Source of the DNA: Plectrocnemia conspersa
Lineage: Eukaryota; Arthropoda; Insecta; Trichoptera; Polycentropodidae
DNA: 64,000 nucleotides
Reading direction: 5' to 3'
Assembly (NCBI GenBank): GCA_009617715.1
Contig: VTFK01000052.1
Location: forward strand, 930,001 to 994,000
Positions 37,400 to 50,714 of the stretch are shown here, one piece after another. A model generated the notes under the pieces. That model had not been told where the DNA came from, searched no databases, and saw nothing but the letters and a program-made list of their open reading frames with translations. Position 1 is the first letter of the stretch. Each line of letters starts with the position of its first letter. The translations under genes were made by a program, and so were the position numbers.

Positions 37400-40300
37400 T
37401 AATAGCTAAGAACATTTCAAACTACAATGTGTCAATGTGAGTATATTTCACAATATTTCATAGTCAATCGCGCATTGTCGTGCAAGAGAATTGCACCTTT
37501 TCGATTGACAAGTGCTGACAGTGCATTAAAAAGCATTATAAGTTTATTTGAATTGTATATATACAGCTTTAAAATAGCTAAAAAAATGGGTACCGCACGA
37601 ACTAAATGAAAATAAAAAATATCTGCTTTGGCTCTACGATTTTTTAAAAGTAAAAAAATATAAAATAATTACTGTGAAGAACTTGTTGACACTAGTGCGG
37701 ATAGGATCTTAAACTTACTTTATTAAACTAAGTTTATTGGATGTATTATAAACCATGCCTTTTATATTAAATTTAGCAGTATGATTTAAAATTTTCTGTC
37801 GTTAAAATTAACAGTGGAATTATTTTTATTTATTGCAAAATTAGTATAAGAGTGAAGAATACACTAAACTCTGCAATGATGCTTTAAATAAATAAGTAGC
37901 TTTAATCGTAATCCAAGTTAGTTAATTTATAAATAATGATAGCATTGACAATTGGAGGTTTTTGACAGCTTTTCTTCCACTTAAATACAGGTAACATAAT
38001 TAAAAACATAACTGTAAGTACTTGTACAATTACGTAATTAAGGAAATGGTTTATATTACACTCAAGTTAAATTATATATCAACATGTAAATAATATTATG
38101 CTACATAATGAAGTTGTTTAGTTTTGTTATCTAATATGTTTTGATATCTTGTCTAAAATGAATATTGCTAACTATTATTGAAAACAAAACATAATATTTG
38201 ATTCAGCATTTCATAAGTAAAGCTAAGTTGTTCTCTAAAACAGAGTTTAATTAGGTCATTTTTTTTAACTTGTAATTGTTACAGTTATTATGTAAATATG
38301 ATTCGAAAATATTTATAAACGTATGGACAGTTAAAAATTAAAAACATATATTCAATAAATACAATATAAAATAATTAATGAATTAAATATTATTATTAAA
38401 AACAATATACAGATTTAGTTGAAGAAATTATTTATTTATGAAAATCACATACGTTATCCATAAAATAAATTGCACTGTATCTTAAATAATAATTACAAAA
38501 AATATTTAGAATTTTCTTTACATTTAGTGAAATTATTTTTAAAAAATCATCCACTCAACTATGCAGAACTTTTAAACAAACTTTTTATAACATTGAAATA
38601 TATATTGCTATATTTCATGTTTTTTAAAACATTATAAACAATATGGCAATTAAAAGTCATATTTATAATAGTGATTATATTGTATATATATGAATGTATT
38701 CATATTGTAAAGAGTGTATTTATGCAATTTATTATTATCGTATAGATTTTATTGGATAACCGAAAAATATTCTACTGGTTAAATATTTCAATAGAAAAGT
38801 TCGTGGAATTATGAACAGAGCATGAATCGGTTTACTCGAATATTGAACCATTTGTTGATTCTATTATCCGGTTATATATAAAATGCAACATTTACTTTCC
38901 ACTTCATATTACAACAATGTTTTTTTAAAACGTTCACAATAAAGTTGGCAATTTTATTAAATCGTCAGCTTACGAAATTTATAAATACGATGATGATATT
39001 TATTAAATCGTAAAATAATGTTAAATAATATATTCTTACTATTTAATAACAATGACTGGATGTTAGCTAAGGATATTTTTTCAATCACTATCATCGGCCT
39101 TCTTACGCACATTCAGAAATCCTTAATTTATCTTAAAAGTCCTCCAAAGTTCTGTCGCTAATATTATAGCATTTGGTTATTATATAACTATTTATTTAAT
39201 ATAAAAAATAACATTAAATAATAACTATTTATTAAAATTATTTACTAAAATAAAATAATGAAAAAAATATAGTTCTACAACAATATTTTATTATTTATTG
39301 TTAACTTAAAGCATGTGTTTTATGTAACTATTATATATTATTAGTAATTTTTTAGGCTTAAAACAATTTTTAAACTATTTAAAAAAAAAAATTCATATGC
39401 TATCTTGATAATTGATAATTACTCGTAGCTGTTATTATTGAAATATATACTATTTATTAATAAAATAGTTCATCTCAAAAATACATATTTTGGCGTTTTG
39501 TAGCTCATTTTATTTTATTTTATAAACGGATTGCAGTGAGATTATTTATTACATTAATCGATGAAAGTCTCATATGTTCAATTAAAAATTAATTTATTTA
39601 TTTTAAACTATTTTCTAGCTGGTTATTAATTTTTCAGATAACAAAAAAGTAATCAAACAAAAAGTTTTTATTGTAAATATTTCTGTATATTTAAAAATTA
39701 AGTCAGATCAACATCATTCGATTAAAATTTATTTAATGTAACAATAATTGTTATAAACTATTTTTGTATAAGATTAATTTGCCCTTAAATTTAAACATTA
39801 GACCTTTAATATATTTTCTCAAGCTGTAATAGAATAAATTATGTGAAATTAATATTTGTTTATAAAAAATAATATTATAGTATATTTTATTAAAATTTTC
39901 TGGCCATTAATTTTCCTGATATCAAAAAAAGTAATCAAACAAAAAGTTTTTTTGTATACTATTAGTTTAAAAATTATCAAAATATAAATATTTCTGTATA
40001 TTAAAACTGTTTCTAAAAATCAGATCAACATCATTCGATTAAAATATATTTGTTGTATGTAACAAATTGTAATAAACTATTTTTGTATAATAATTAATTT
40101 GCCCCTAAATTTAATCGTTAGACTTTTAATATATTTTTGTCAAGCTGTAATAAAATAAATTATGTGAAATTTAACTAAATATATCTATTTATAAAAATTA
40201 ATATTATACTATATTTTATTAAAATTTTATTTTTATTAACTTATTTATTACAGTTCAATTAAATATACTTATTTAAAAAAAATCGTTACAATAGTTTCTA

Positions 40301-40600
40301 GAAATACTATTATATACACGCTAGAACACCTTGCACTAACGCCTATCCTGTTTTATCATGATTATTAGGTATACATAAACCAAAACAATAATAGTATTTT
40401 GTTTCAATTGCTTATATAAACACTATATAATTTTAACTAACTAATTTTTTTGGGACATTTATATAACATTATACCGATTTGAAGCTTAGGATTAATAATA
40501 AAATCAGGTATATCCAAGATAAACAGATTAATTACGTTATAAATACTTTTTATCATAATTGTTGATGGAAATATTGTAATATATATTATACATTACAAAT
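37400..40600. other. Very AT-rich, no gene seen
   Basis: Probable intron or intergenic DNA. A duplicated block is visible: AATCAAACAAAAAGTTTTT with its downstream AGATCAACATCATTCGATTA occurs at about 39651-39725 and again at about 39932-40040. Confidence 0.5.
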
Positions 40601-40614
40601 AAATGTAACTAGGG

Positions 40615-41025
40615 CATCCAAATACCCGCCCAAATTCATTACCCGGTTATCGGGTATTTTTATAAAGGAATCGGGTACCCTTTTCGGTTCTGTGTAATTT
40701 TTAACAATATTTACTGAGCCAGAGTTCAAATTTACATATATTATATATCTTGGATTTTAATCATAATTGATACCCCGCTTATCACTACCTACTCTGTATG
40801 CAGCTGTGATTTTAATGGACACCGAATGGAAGGCTCTAATTAATTTTGCAAAAATTAATTAGAGCCGGTTTTGCAAAATAAATATAAATTTTGCTTCTTT
40901 AAAATCGTGTGACAACAGATGTTTAATTAAAAAATTAAACATTATATTGAAATAAAAGTAGCCAGGTACCCGTTAAAATTACCTGGTTCTCCGTTCCTTA
41001 TAAACACGCGGGTTCCTAAATGTAA
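40615..41025. repeat. Possible MITE with internal hairpin
   Basis: Bounded by AGGGCATCCAAATACCCGCC and a right side rich in TACCCG/CGGGTTCC motifs (AGGTACCCGTTAAAATTACC). It contains a perfect 16-bp hairpin at 40832-40866, GGCTCTAATTAATTTT with loop GCA. Termini are not cleanly inverted, so the class is uncertain. Confidence 0.4.
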
Positions 41026-41039
41026 CCAAAACAATTAGG

Positions 41040-43290
41040 TTACATTTATTTATTTATTTAAATTACCAACAGGTTACAATAATATGACACGATTGGCAAA
41101 AAATGAACAATTACTATACACTAAAAAAATTATACATAGTAAGAAAGAGAGAAAAAATATTAAAATGTAATGATATGAACTAGAACAGCTCTGCATAGCT
41201 GTCATATAGATTCATGTGCAATGCCTGCGTATTAAGGAGCTGGATGGCGACAGTCGAGAAATGAAAACTTACTCCTCTCGACGCTTGCACTAATTGCGAC
41301 AATTAGATTTCTGTCTTATAATAATCGTTGCGTAAAAAACTTTACGCATTGTCATTATTTATTGTTGATACACTTGGATATGATAATTAGATTGACACGT
41401 AAAAATTAAATTGTAAACATACATTTTAGAGGTGTGAAATTTTAAATCATATTCTTATATTAATCGCATTTTTATATCATATAAAATAACTTCTAAATTA
41501 TTATTTTTAGTTGAATAAAATATGGACACTTACTATACTTATTATAAAATGTTTTTACAATACCAATAATAATAGTATTAATAAGTTCAGCGATTTAAAA
41601 GTAATGACTCATTAAAGTTCATTGAAGCATATGATAAACTTTCATTCCTATTGAAGAACTTTTACGACTGTTAATCGGAGTTTTAAAAAGCTGTAGTGTG
41701 AATTCAGATATATTTAGCGAATAAATATTTGAGTGACAATCTGACGAATGCTTCTACAAACAAAACTAATACTAAATAAGCTATAAATATATTTTGCTTC
41801 TGATTATTTTTGTTATACCCCAAACTTTATCTAAAATCAACAGATAATAGGTGTTACTTATTTTTTTTAAACAATACAAATGCAAAAATCAGTGCTTAGA
41901 TTTTTTTATTATATATAGTTTAATATAAATATTATAGTAAGAATAAAATAGCTTTTACATTTTAAAAATCATGTGCAAGCTTTCGTAACTGTGTTGAATT
42001 AATTATTATGTTTTTAATATACATAAAGCATTTATACTTATTTATTATACAATTTTAAATCTTCTTTTTCTGAAGTCGTATTTAAGGTCTTATTTATATT
42101 TATATTCAGATTATTCTGTGCGACTATTTGCTATTAAAACGATTAATGAATTTTATTTAATTTATTTTTTTAAGTACTATAAAATATATGTTTAATCTAT
42201 AAACTCCTATTTTATACTATTAAACTTTTAGAGATCTTTGATTTTTTTTGCATATATTGGTGCATCGAGTGTTTCAGATTTTCGATAAGCTCTTACATGA
42301 CGAATTAATCAAACGACAATCGAGTGACAGTTTGTCAATTTCATTAGCGCGTTGCTTTTCGTTCCAACGAACATCGCTCATCGAAGCGTTGTCGATCATT
42401 TATTTATACTACTAATAATAACAACAACGTTATAAACTAACGATAAAAAAATAACGGGTCGAAAATGAAACAAAAAATAAATAAAAATAAAACACTGCTC
42501 GGAAAGATTCTGTCACCTGCGATAAATCTCGGGTCATATAATTGATGACAATATTACTAAATATTGACAGCAAACCGACGAACTTGAACTCGATACACAA
42601 AATAAATTTAGATGTATGTATATAATAAAATACTGTTTATTTATTATGAAACATATGTATTACTTACTTAAAAAATGTTCACTGCTTGTAAAGCAAAAGG
42701 TAAATTAATTTAATTAATCTTCCCTAGAAATCATCATAACTTATTCTAAATTAGGTAGAGAGAAATTCACTCATATACAATGTTTTTAATATTATTTCCT
42801 AAATATTCCTATCACTATTTCTTAAAATACTCATTAAAAAAATTTATGTATTGTATAATATTATAATATGGATATTTTTAATACAAGCTTAGGCTAATAA
42901 AATACCTCATTGGTAATGCTATTAAATAATGACAACCTTCTGCTATGTTTCTTTTTAGGAAGCGAATCTGTAATTATATTTATTTATTATTTAAAAACAT
43001 GACATTTGTATTACAACAATGTTTGTTTAGTGTCATATTATTAATAATAATCAATTCCAATACGGCTCAGTTTCGTCTCAAATAAAGTTAGCGAAAAAGT
43101 AAAAATGTGAATGCGTTACTCTGTACATTAATTGCTTTCAGTTTATATTATTTAATGTGTAAAAAAATTAAAGTTCAAAAATTTGCTTAATGTCAAATTA
43201 AAGCCATTCTTTAACCTTTTAAATGCGCAGCCGGAACGAAGTACATAATAGCGCTATTTTATATTCATAATAACAAAATATTTTAGTATA
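41040..43290. other. Non-coding, no gene seen
   Basis: AT-rich. A TTTATTTATTTATTTAAATT stretch at 41046 may be the tail of a minus-strand retroposon. The segment 42270-42420 has higher complexity (homeobox-like TTAATCAAAC, TTCATTAGCGCG) and could be regulatory. Confidence 0.35.
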
Positions 43291-43299
43291 AATAAAGTT

Positions 43300-43375
43300 C
43301 TTAGTATGAGATCAGAATAGCGTGGATTGTTAATCCAAGGGGCACGGGTTCGAGCCACGGCAGTAGACTTGAATT
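43300..43375 (+). repeat. tRNA-Asn-like (GTT) pseudogene or SINE head
   Basis: TAGCGTGGATTG (43318) acts as an A box and GGTTCGAGCC (43347-43356) is a perfect B box 17 bases after a TTGTTAA loop. That loop is closed by TGGA/TCCA and reads as anticodon GTT. Acceptor and T stems do not pair fully, so a functional tRNA is unlikely. Confidence 0.4.
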
Positions 43376-43554
43376 TTTATTTATAAAAATGCGCATTTAT
43401 AAAAAAAAATAAAAAATACGGTGAATGATTTTTTATATCAGCAACTGCTGCCGCTACATTTATTTGAAGTAATAAGTTCGATAGTCTGATCTGTTGAGAT
43501 AGTCAGTGTCAAATTTGAATAAGTTGTGACTTGTGAGTGAGGTTGTATTTATTA

Positions 43555-44210
43555 TGTCTGTCGCGTATCATGGATTTCGACCAACGCATTAACATTGACT
43601 TTTGTTTTAAGTTGCAAAAAACTGCCAAAGATGTTCATTTAATGGAGATGAAAGTAGGGTGTATGCCTATCATCCTGAGATGATAATGGATAACGAGTGG
43701 CACGTCAGACAAAGTCGAACCTCAACTTCATGCTAATTGTTTTTATTGATAGTGAGGGCATAGTGCAATCAAAGTTCGTTCCAAGGGAACCATTGTAAGC
43801 TCAGAATTTTATAGGGGTGTACTGCAACGTTTACGAAACAATATCAGAGAAATGGGCCAATGGGATCCTCATTCATCACGACCCCGCTTCTGAACCGCGA
43901 ATTTTTGGCAGAAAAAAGAGTTCCTGTATGTCCACATCCATCTTACTCTTCGGATTTAGCACCATGCGACTTCTGGCTCTTTCTAAAAATAAAAACTGTG
44001 CTAAAAGAAAAATGTTTTGCCACCATTCCCGGCCACAACCAAGCAACTGAAAGCCCTTCCGAAATAAGCTTTGCAAAAATGCTCCCAGTTATGGAATCAA
44101 CGTTAGAGTAAGTGCATCGCTAGCCATGGAAAGTACTTTGAAGCAGATTAATTCAAATTTGATCTAAGATTATTACTTTGTTCGTAATAAAATTATTCAC
44201 CATACTTTTT
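43555..44210 (+). mobile_element. mariner transposase pseudogene
   Basis: Starts near ATGGATTTCGACC. The N-terminal motifs are worn and the middle is deleted. The C-terminal part is clear: LLNREFLAEKRVPVCPHPSY followed by SSDLAPCDFWLFLKIKTVL (about 43890-44005), the PPYSPDLAPCDFFLF block with the third catalytic Asp, and KCFATIPGHN. The HDNA box survives as a degenerate ITTPLLN. Several frameshifts. Confidence 0.85.
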
Positions 44211-44219
44211 AATCACATA

Positions 44220-44810
44220 TAATAATTTATAATTAACTATATATATGTCACGTATAGATTTACCCCGTTGCTTAAAAAAATATAGGCAAAAATAGTTTTG
44301 GGATTACTTATTCGGAATAAAATTATGGAGAACCAAAAGCTCAGTGTTTAGATAAAAAAACTTTAAAAGAAAAGGAAAATCTGTATGTGTTTATTTCGAA
44401 AAGAAATAAATACCTGAAGAATCATTATATATTAAATTTTATAATTATGTAATGGCGTATTTAAAAATTGTGCAATAATTATATTTTAGTTTATTCTTAC
44501 TCACTTTTATCAGGAAGGATTATATAATATAAATTCAAGTAGGAATGAATTTTATTTATTATTTACAAAAAAAATCGCATTGGTAATGAAATATATTCAT
44601 TTTATTTCTAGGATTTTCAGCGTTGGAAAACGATTTAAAAGTCAGATTCAATGTTTAGTTATAAATAAAGAAAACTTCCATTTATATACTATGCATATAT
44701 AAATATAGATTTTATGGTTCATTTCTTGCCAAAAAAATGTGTTTATTTTTTCATCAGCGCGTGGAATTCAACTTTAAAAATTACACAAATATATAAATCA
44801 CATCTAGGAG
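44220..44810. other. Non-coding, no gene seen
   Basis: AT-rich; nothing supportable. Confidence 0.4.
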
Positions 44811-45290
44811 TCACAGTATATCCCAATTAAGAATCCGTCGAGAGGAACCCGAACGAAAAGATGGTAATCTGTGCGTCTTAGTAGCGATCTAGAATTCTAG
44901 AAGCTCCCCTAAAATTCGACGTATGCTTTAATTATATGGACTTTAGATCGGTTATTTTTTTGTCTTATCCCTTCTATCCAAAGACCACCTAAAGACCTCT
45001 CTGGTCGCTGTGGATAAGATCTGGTGGTGTGTAGAGGACAATTTCTGCGTAAAGGCGGTGGCTGCTCATCAAAGGCATTTCCTCAGTTTGCCGCGTTGAG
45101 TATTTTTTGTATAAGACCATTCGTCTTTTGAATAGAATACGCCCATTTAGAATACGTTATGGCCTCATTAAAACGAACCGAGAAACGCATAGATAATGCT
45201 CCTGTCTTTCCAATGAAAAAAACTGTATAAACGTAACCGAATTCTACGAAAAGTATCTGAAGCGAATTTACAAACGCCTATTTTAGCGAA
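44810..45290. promoter_or_regulatory. Candidate conserved regulatory island (GATA/Runx motifs)
   Basis: A higher-complexity, GC-richer block without open frames. It holds GATA sites (CTTATC at 44964-44969, GATAAG at 45013-45018), with TGTGGATAAGAT overlapping a Runx-like TGTGG, and CTGGTGGTGTG just after. Long stretches lack the A/T runs typical of the neighbourhood. Enhancer identity is inference. Confidence 0.35.
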
Positions 45291-46399
45291 AAGCTATTTA
45301 TTTATTTAAAATATATATTCATCATACTGTTTAATATTACAATAAAATGCAGCAGTTATTGATTTAAACTTCACTGATTTAAAGCCATTGAAATGCAATT
45401 GGAATTTTCACCAAAAATTCATTACAATTTCAAATCGTCATAATTGTTCGTTCATTCACACTCGAGTTCTTCATTCATAATTATTGTAACGTGTAAGCCG
45501 AGCGTTAATTGCCGCTCGCAAACTATAATAACAATATATTATATTATACCATATACGTATCTCAGATTTTAATTATATGAAATTTACCGTTTATCCGAAC
45601 TTTGCCTCGTGGAAATGCCGGAAAAGCGCCTCGTTTGCGCGCATATAAGACGTTCATTAACGTAAAATTAACAACGAAAAAAAACATTAAGTTTATACTT
45701 TTTGTTAAGAAAAAAAAAACGTAAGACGAGCTTCACTTTTGTTATAAATGTTTTTCTAATAATATAACCACATATAATTGCAGCTACTTGTAAAATACGT
45801 ATCAAAGCTCAACGGAAGATAAAAATTTGTACAACTTAGATTAAAAAAATATTCACGATTGATTAATTGTATTGACTTAAACTGAGATAGTTTATAAATA
45901 TAAATGTTTCTAGATTTATATTTTTAATAGTATAAAATATCGCTAAGATAAAAATGTTCATACTAAAAAAAAATTTTAAAATAATTTTTTTTTTTTTTAT
46001 TAAATATTCATTATTTTCAATTTTTTCCATTATAATAGACAATGATACACAGTAATAAAATTATAATTTTTTGAAGTAGAATTAGTTATTTTTTTAATGT
46101 AAAATAAAAAAATATTGATTGTATCATTGAAAAAATTAATTGTAAAAATAATAAGCAACACATTAGTGAAAATTTAAAAATCCAAACAAACTAACATATA
46201 AGATATTTGCCACTTAAATGAGATAAATAGATTTCAGCTGTGTCGTTAGTTTTCGCCTCTTCGTATTTTTTTAAATATTTTTAATATTTTTGTGTTGAAA
46301 TTATATTTAAAAATAATTTTAAAGCTACATAGTAAATATTTTTATCTAAGTAGAAAATAGACTATTGTTATTTTTATTTTATTATTATTTTATTTTATT

Positions 46400-47775
46400 A
46401 ATTTATTTAGCTTAATAGCTAATCTTTACATCTAACAAATTTAGTAAACATATATAAAAATATATAAAAAATACATAACAGAAAGAAAAAATAAAAATAT
46501 ACAATAATAAAGTCTTAATATTATAATTTATATCTATATGTACGAAGGTGTTTTTTTATTCCATTTATGAAACCCGTTATATTTTTTGCTGTTTCGGATT
46601 TCTCTTGGAAGACTATTATATAAATCAAAACCTCCGTACATAATTCCCCTAGCCGTACTCGTTTTCTTATACTTAATTATCTTTAAATTTTCTCTATTTC
46701 TAGTATTATATTTATGTACATCTTTATTTCTTATTAAATACTTATTAAAATATTCTGGTAACATATTATTTTCTAACTTATATATAAATACTAAAACATT
46801 CATACTCAATATTTTCTTGAACATTCAACCATTCTAATCTATCAATCATACTTTTACAATTAGTTAATCTATTTTTATTTAAGATTACTCTCATTGCAAC
46901 ATTTGTTTGTCTAATTTATTTAACATATTTAATAGTGTTGCACAATAATTAAAATGGGGCAATATTATACTATTGTAAATTTTTTTTTTGTATTTATACT
47001 TAATATATTTCTTAATCTAGATAAAAAAACCTATTTTTCTACTATTTTTTTTTAATATGTAATTACAATGTTCTTTAAAATTTAATTTTGTATCAACAAT
47101 TACTCCTAAATATTTTATATTATCCACTATTTCTATACTAGAGTTATTTATTACTATTTTGGTACTATTATCTAAAAACACATTTTTATAATTAATAAAC
47201 ATACATTTAGTTTTATTCTCATTTAATTTAAGTACATTATTCTTTAACCATATTTCTAATATACTTAATTCATTATTTAAATTATTTACAATTTCTTTAA
47301 TGTTATCACCTATGCAATACATTAATGTGTCATCCGCAAATAGATGAATTTTACATTTTTTTCACGTTATTAACTATATCATTAATATACAAAACAAATA
47401 ACAATGGTCCCAATTTAGACCCTTGTGGTACTCCATAAGACACTAATTTCTCTTCAGAATATACATTATATATTTTAACTTTTTTTGTTTTCTTTTATAT
47501 AAGTAATTATTAAACCATCTTAAAACTATATCACTTATACCTATACTCTCTAATTTCTTTAACATTATTTTTTCTGTCTATTGTTTCGAAGGCTCTCTTG
47601 AAATCCAAGAAAACTGCTCCAATGATTTTGTTTGTATCCTTAGCCAACAGCCAATCATTTATCACTACTTGTAATGCAGTTTCAGTGGAATGCTTTTCTC
47701 TGAATCCCGATTGTTGTTCACATATTATGTTTTGAGAAGTAATAAATTTCTTTAATTGTTTGATTACTAGATATT
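46400..47775 (-). mobile_element. 5'-truncated LINE (Jockey/CR1-like), reverse transcriptase remnant
   Basis: On the minus strand, in order: EQQSGFREKHSTETALQVVI (about 47720-47660), IIGAVFLDFKRAFETIDR with the first catalytic Asp (about 47625-47570), VSYGVPQGSKLGPLLF (about 47440-47395), then, after a one-base frame change, LFADD with TLMYCIGDN (about 47345-47305). A thumb region follows (LKLNENKTKCMFI, IKYLGVIVDTKLNFKEH), and a C-terminal YNTRNRENL...NSLPREIRN segment (46824-46534). Endonuclease and ORF1 are missing and frameshifts are present. An A/T-rich 3' tail follows near 46400. Confidence 0.85.
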
Positions 47776-47799
47776 ATATTAATGATATTTAATAATGTA

Positions 47800-48340
47800 A
47801 AATAAATCTGTTTGGGGACGACACATTAATGTACTGCATAGGTGATAATATTAAAGAAGTTGTACATAATTTAAATACTGAATTAAATATAATAGAAATA
47901 TGCTTAAAAAATAATGTACTTTAACTAAATGAGAATAAAACTAAATATATGTATATTTTTTATAAAAATATGTTAGATAATAATATTAAAATAATTGATA
48001 ATATAAAATATTTAAGAGTAATTGTAGATAAAAAAATAAATTTTAAAGAACATTGTAATTACATATTAAAAAAAACAGAATGAAAATAATAAAAAGTATA
48101 AACACAAAAAAATAATTTACAATATTGCCACATTTTACTTAATGTGCGACAATATTAGATATGTTTAATACATTAGATAAAAAAATGTTGCCAAAATTAC
48201 TAAATAATGCAATGAGAGTAGTCTTAAATAAAAATAGATTTACTAGTTGTAGAAGTATGATTGATAGATTTGGAATGCTTAAATATTCAAGAAATATTGA
48301 AGATGAATGTTTTAGTATTAATATATAAGTTTATGGCTTT
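47800..48340 (+). mobile_element. Second, inverted LINE copy of the same family
   Basis: Plus-strand frames begin at GDDTLMYCIGDNIKE (47817) and run through LNENKTKYMYIFYKN, IKYLRVIVDKKINFKEHC and a SMIDR-like region to about 48330. They repeat the same thumb segment as the minus-strand copy in 47322-47017. Being a duplicate of shared content, it is a separate insertion rather than the inverted half of one insertion. Confidence 0.8.
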
Positions 48341-48949
48341 TATTTATTTTTGTATTAAAAAGATTTAAAGCAATAATTATAAATATACATAGTACATATT
48401 ATATTTTATATTAAAAATTTATAATTATAATAATATGAATTAATATTGTGTCTAAAAATACATACTGTAAGCAAAAAATCATTTATCTACTAACTTTCTT
48501 GTGATGTTTTAAGTGTAACTAAACTTAAAAATAGAAGATCGTTTTTATATATCTATGATGTAAAATGAAATTCAATACGCTACTTATTTCAAAGATTGTA
48601 AAAACTGAATCCTATGTTTGCGGATATAATAAAAGCGCTTCTTTAATTGCTCCATAACGTTTTTAGTATCGTTAGGAGAGGGAAAAAAAGTTTTTTTCGG
48701 GATGAGACAAGACGGTAACCATTCTACATGTACATATATTCTGGAACACAAGTTTGCAATAAAAAATGTACGATATTAAATAATGCCATAAATTAGATCA
48801 GTGGTTTTAATTTTATGTAACAAGTTCGACACTCAGACAGTATGACCTACATATAAGTCGTCAGTCGTCATTATATTCTATTTATATTTAAATTAAATTT
48901 ATCTTGCAATTAATATATACATATATCAAGAATAATCGGAGACAAACAA

Positions 48950-49525
48950 AGATGATGTGCTGGCTACAGAAAAGGATGTAAATCATACTCAAAATATCCA
49001 TCAGTTGACAGAGAAACTAATTTAGTCCGATTGAACAGTGCATAGACACAGTAAGAATATAGGTGTGGCTTGGAGACAATGTGTACGGGCTCCACACGAA
49101 TTGTATATCTCAAGAAAAATTTGATAGCTGGATATGAGAAATATTTGTTGTACGACAACACTCATTGTAGAAACAGTGGTTAACCAAAAGCTCACTATTA
49201 AATAAAAGTTATTTTGTGTATATGGTGGGATTGCAAAAGAATTGTGCATTACGAAACACCTAAATATGGCTAAACAAAAGCGATAAGCTTCTCTATGATC
49301 AGGAATTTGGCTGGAAGGTTTTGTATTATTTACATTATTCTCCAGACTTTGCTTCAAATGATTTATTTTGATGGATGCAACACTTCCTAGATGGAAAATT
49401 TTTTTTTTGAAATAAAGCATTTTATGCTAATGAAATTAAAGAAATGACTGAGGGGGTGAAAGAATGTTATATATTGAGAAATAAATTATATTTTAAAACA
49501 ATACAATAAAAATATACATTTGAAA
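48950..49525 (+). mobile_element. mariner transposase remnant (second subtype)
   Basis: Broken forward frames read FCVYGGIAKELCI (about 49213), like the WWDxKGxxYYELL box, and GWKVLYYLHYSPDFASNDLF then MQHFLDGKFF (about 49310-49410), like the HPPYSPDLAPSDYHLF block. The HDNARPH box is lost. A tail ILKQYNKNIHL precedes a possible end near 49540. Multiple stops. Confidence 0.7.
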
Positions 49526-49799
49526 GTATTTTTTTAGGGAGACTGTACAAATAATTAAAAATACTTCGATTATCAGATCTTGTTCAAATAAGTAGTCATA
49601 TTGATTCGACAATACAATATACTCTTGTAATTGGAACTTTATTTTAAAATTAGAGTTCTTAGAAGAATATTATTAATTCATGGTTGTAGGAAGTTAAAGA
49701 CTAGTCATTAGGTAAATACTAAGCTTAGATGTCTAGATTTTAATTAAAATTAATATATTTTATTTTTACAGTAAACAAATATAACTATACATATATACA

Positions 49800-50180
49800 T
49801 GTAATATAGAGAATTTATTGCCCCGACTGCAAACTTCTGGAAACAAAGTGGCCATTCGCGTCGTTATAAAAATGCTCGGCCAACAACGGCCGACGTGTAG
49901 CATGCAAGTATTATCCGAATAAATAACTTTGGTCTCTTTTATGGCCGCAATATAAACGAGTATCCACGAGGCTTTGCTTTTTGGACGCCGGTGGCCATAA
50001 TTTTACAATGGGCCACAGTCTCCCTCTTTGTGGGTCAAGACATGCCTCTCTCTCCCTCCACCGAGTATAAATCTCATTGTTTTTGCCGTCTGGTTGAGAT
50101 AAGCTAGGTCGTTAGTTTTTGACCTTTACCAAAAACTTATCTTTACCAGACTGCTTGTCACTAAGTTCGCTCAAAAATGA
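49800..50180. promoter_or_regulatory. Candidate regulatory island with Hox- and GATA-type motifs
   Basis: GC-richer, frame-poor block. It contains TTTTATGGCCGCAATATAAA and GGCCATAATTTTAC (TTTATGGCC-type posterior Hox/caudal motifs), plus AGATAAG (50097-50103) and CTTATCT (50136-50142). No coding frame or repeat explains its composition. Confidence 0.35.
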
Positions 50181-50714
50181 CCCAGTGATAGGTAATCGAG
50201 TAGTTTGTTATTTGTATAAAAAAAAAAAAACACCAATTAAAATACTAACATCGCATAAAAATTATTTATCTTATCCATACTTTTGACCTTCTAGTTCGCT
50301 GAAAACATGAAGGAAGTAGCTATCTATGTATATTACATGACTATAAAGGAACCGCCAAATATCACAGTAGCGCCCCCATATTGTTGCACAATACATTAAT
50401 GCGTGATAAAAATGAAATTATCTCTTCCTTTTTGTCGTTGTAATAATTTTAGTATTAAATTATGACATCATTGTTTAGCTGCAGCATCCGATGTTAATGT
50501 TACATTTTAATACCTATATTGTATATAAACTTTATATAAAAACGGACTTTAAACATTTATTCCTTAATTTAATATTTATGTAATTACAAAAATATAATTC
50601 AAGAACATAAAATGTTCACTAAACGATTATTTAAATATAAAGTAATAATTTAATAAATGACAAATTTGATTTTGTCGTTAACTTGACATCAAATTTTTGT
50701 TCTTTTAATGGTTA

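Noticed and set aside
41046..41100. LINE/SINE insertion with TTTA-repeat tail
   Set aside because: Tail-like repeat seen, but no body with coding or pol III boxes could be defined.
43300..43375. Functional tRNA-Asn gene
   Set aside because: Good A and B boxes and a GTT loop, but acceptor and T stems do not pair; treated as pseudogene or SINE.
47822..48340. Twin-priming inversion of a single LINE insertion
   Set aside because: The inverted part repeats, rather than complements, the content of the minus-strand part.
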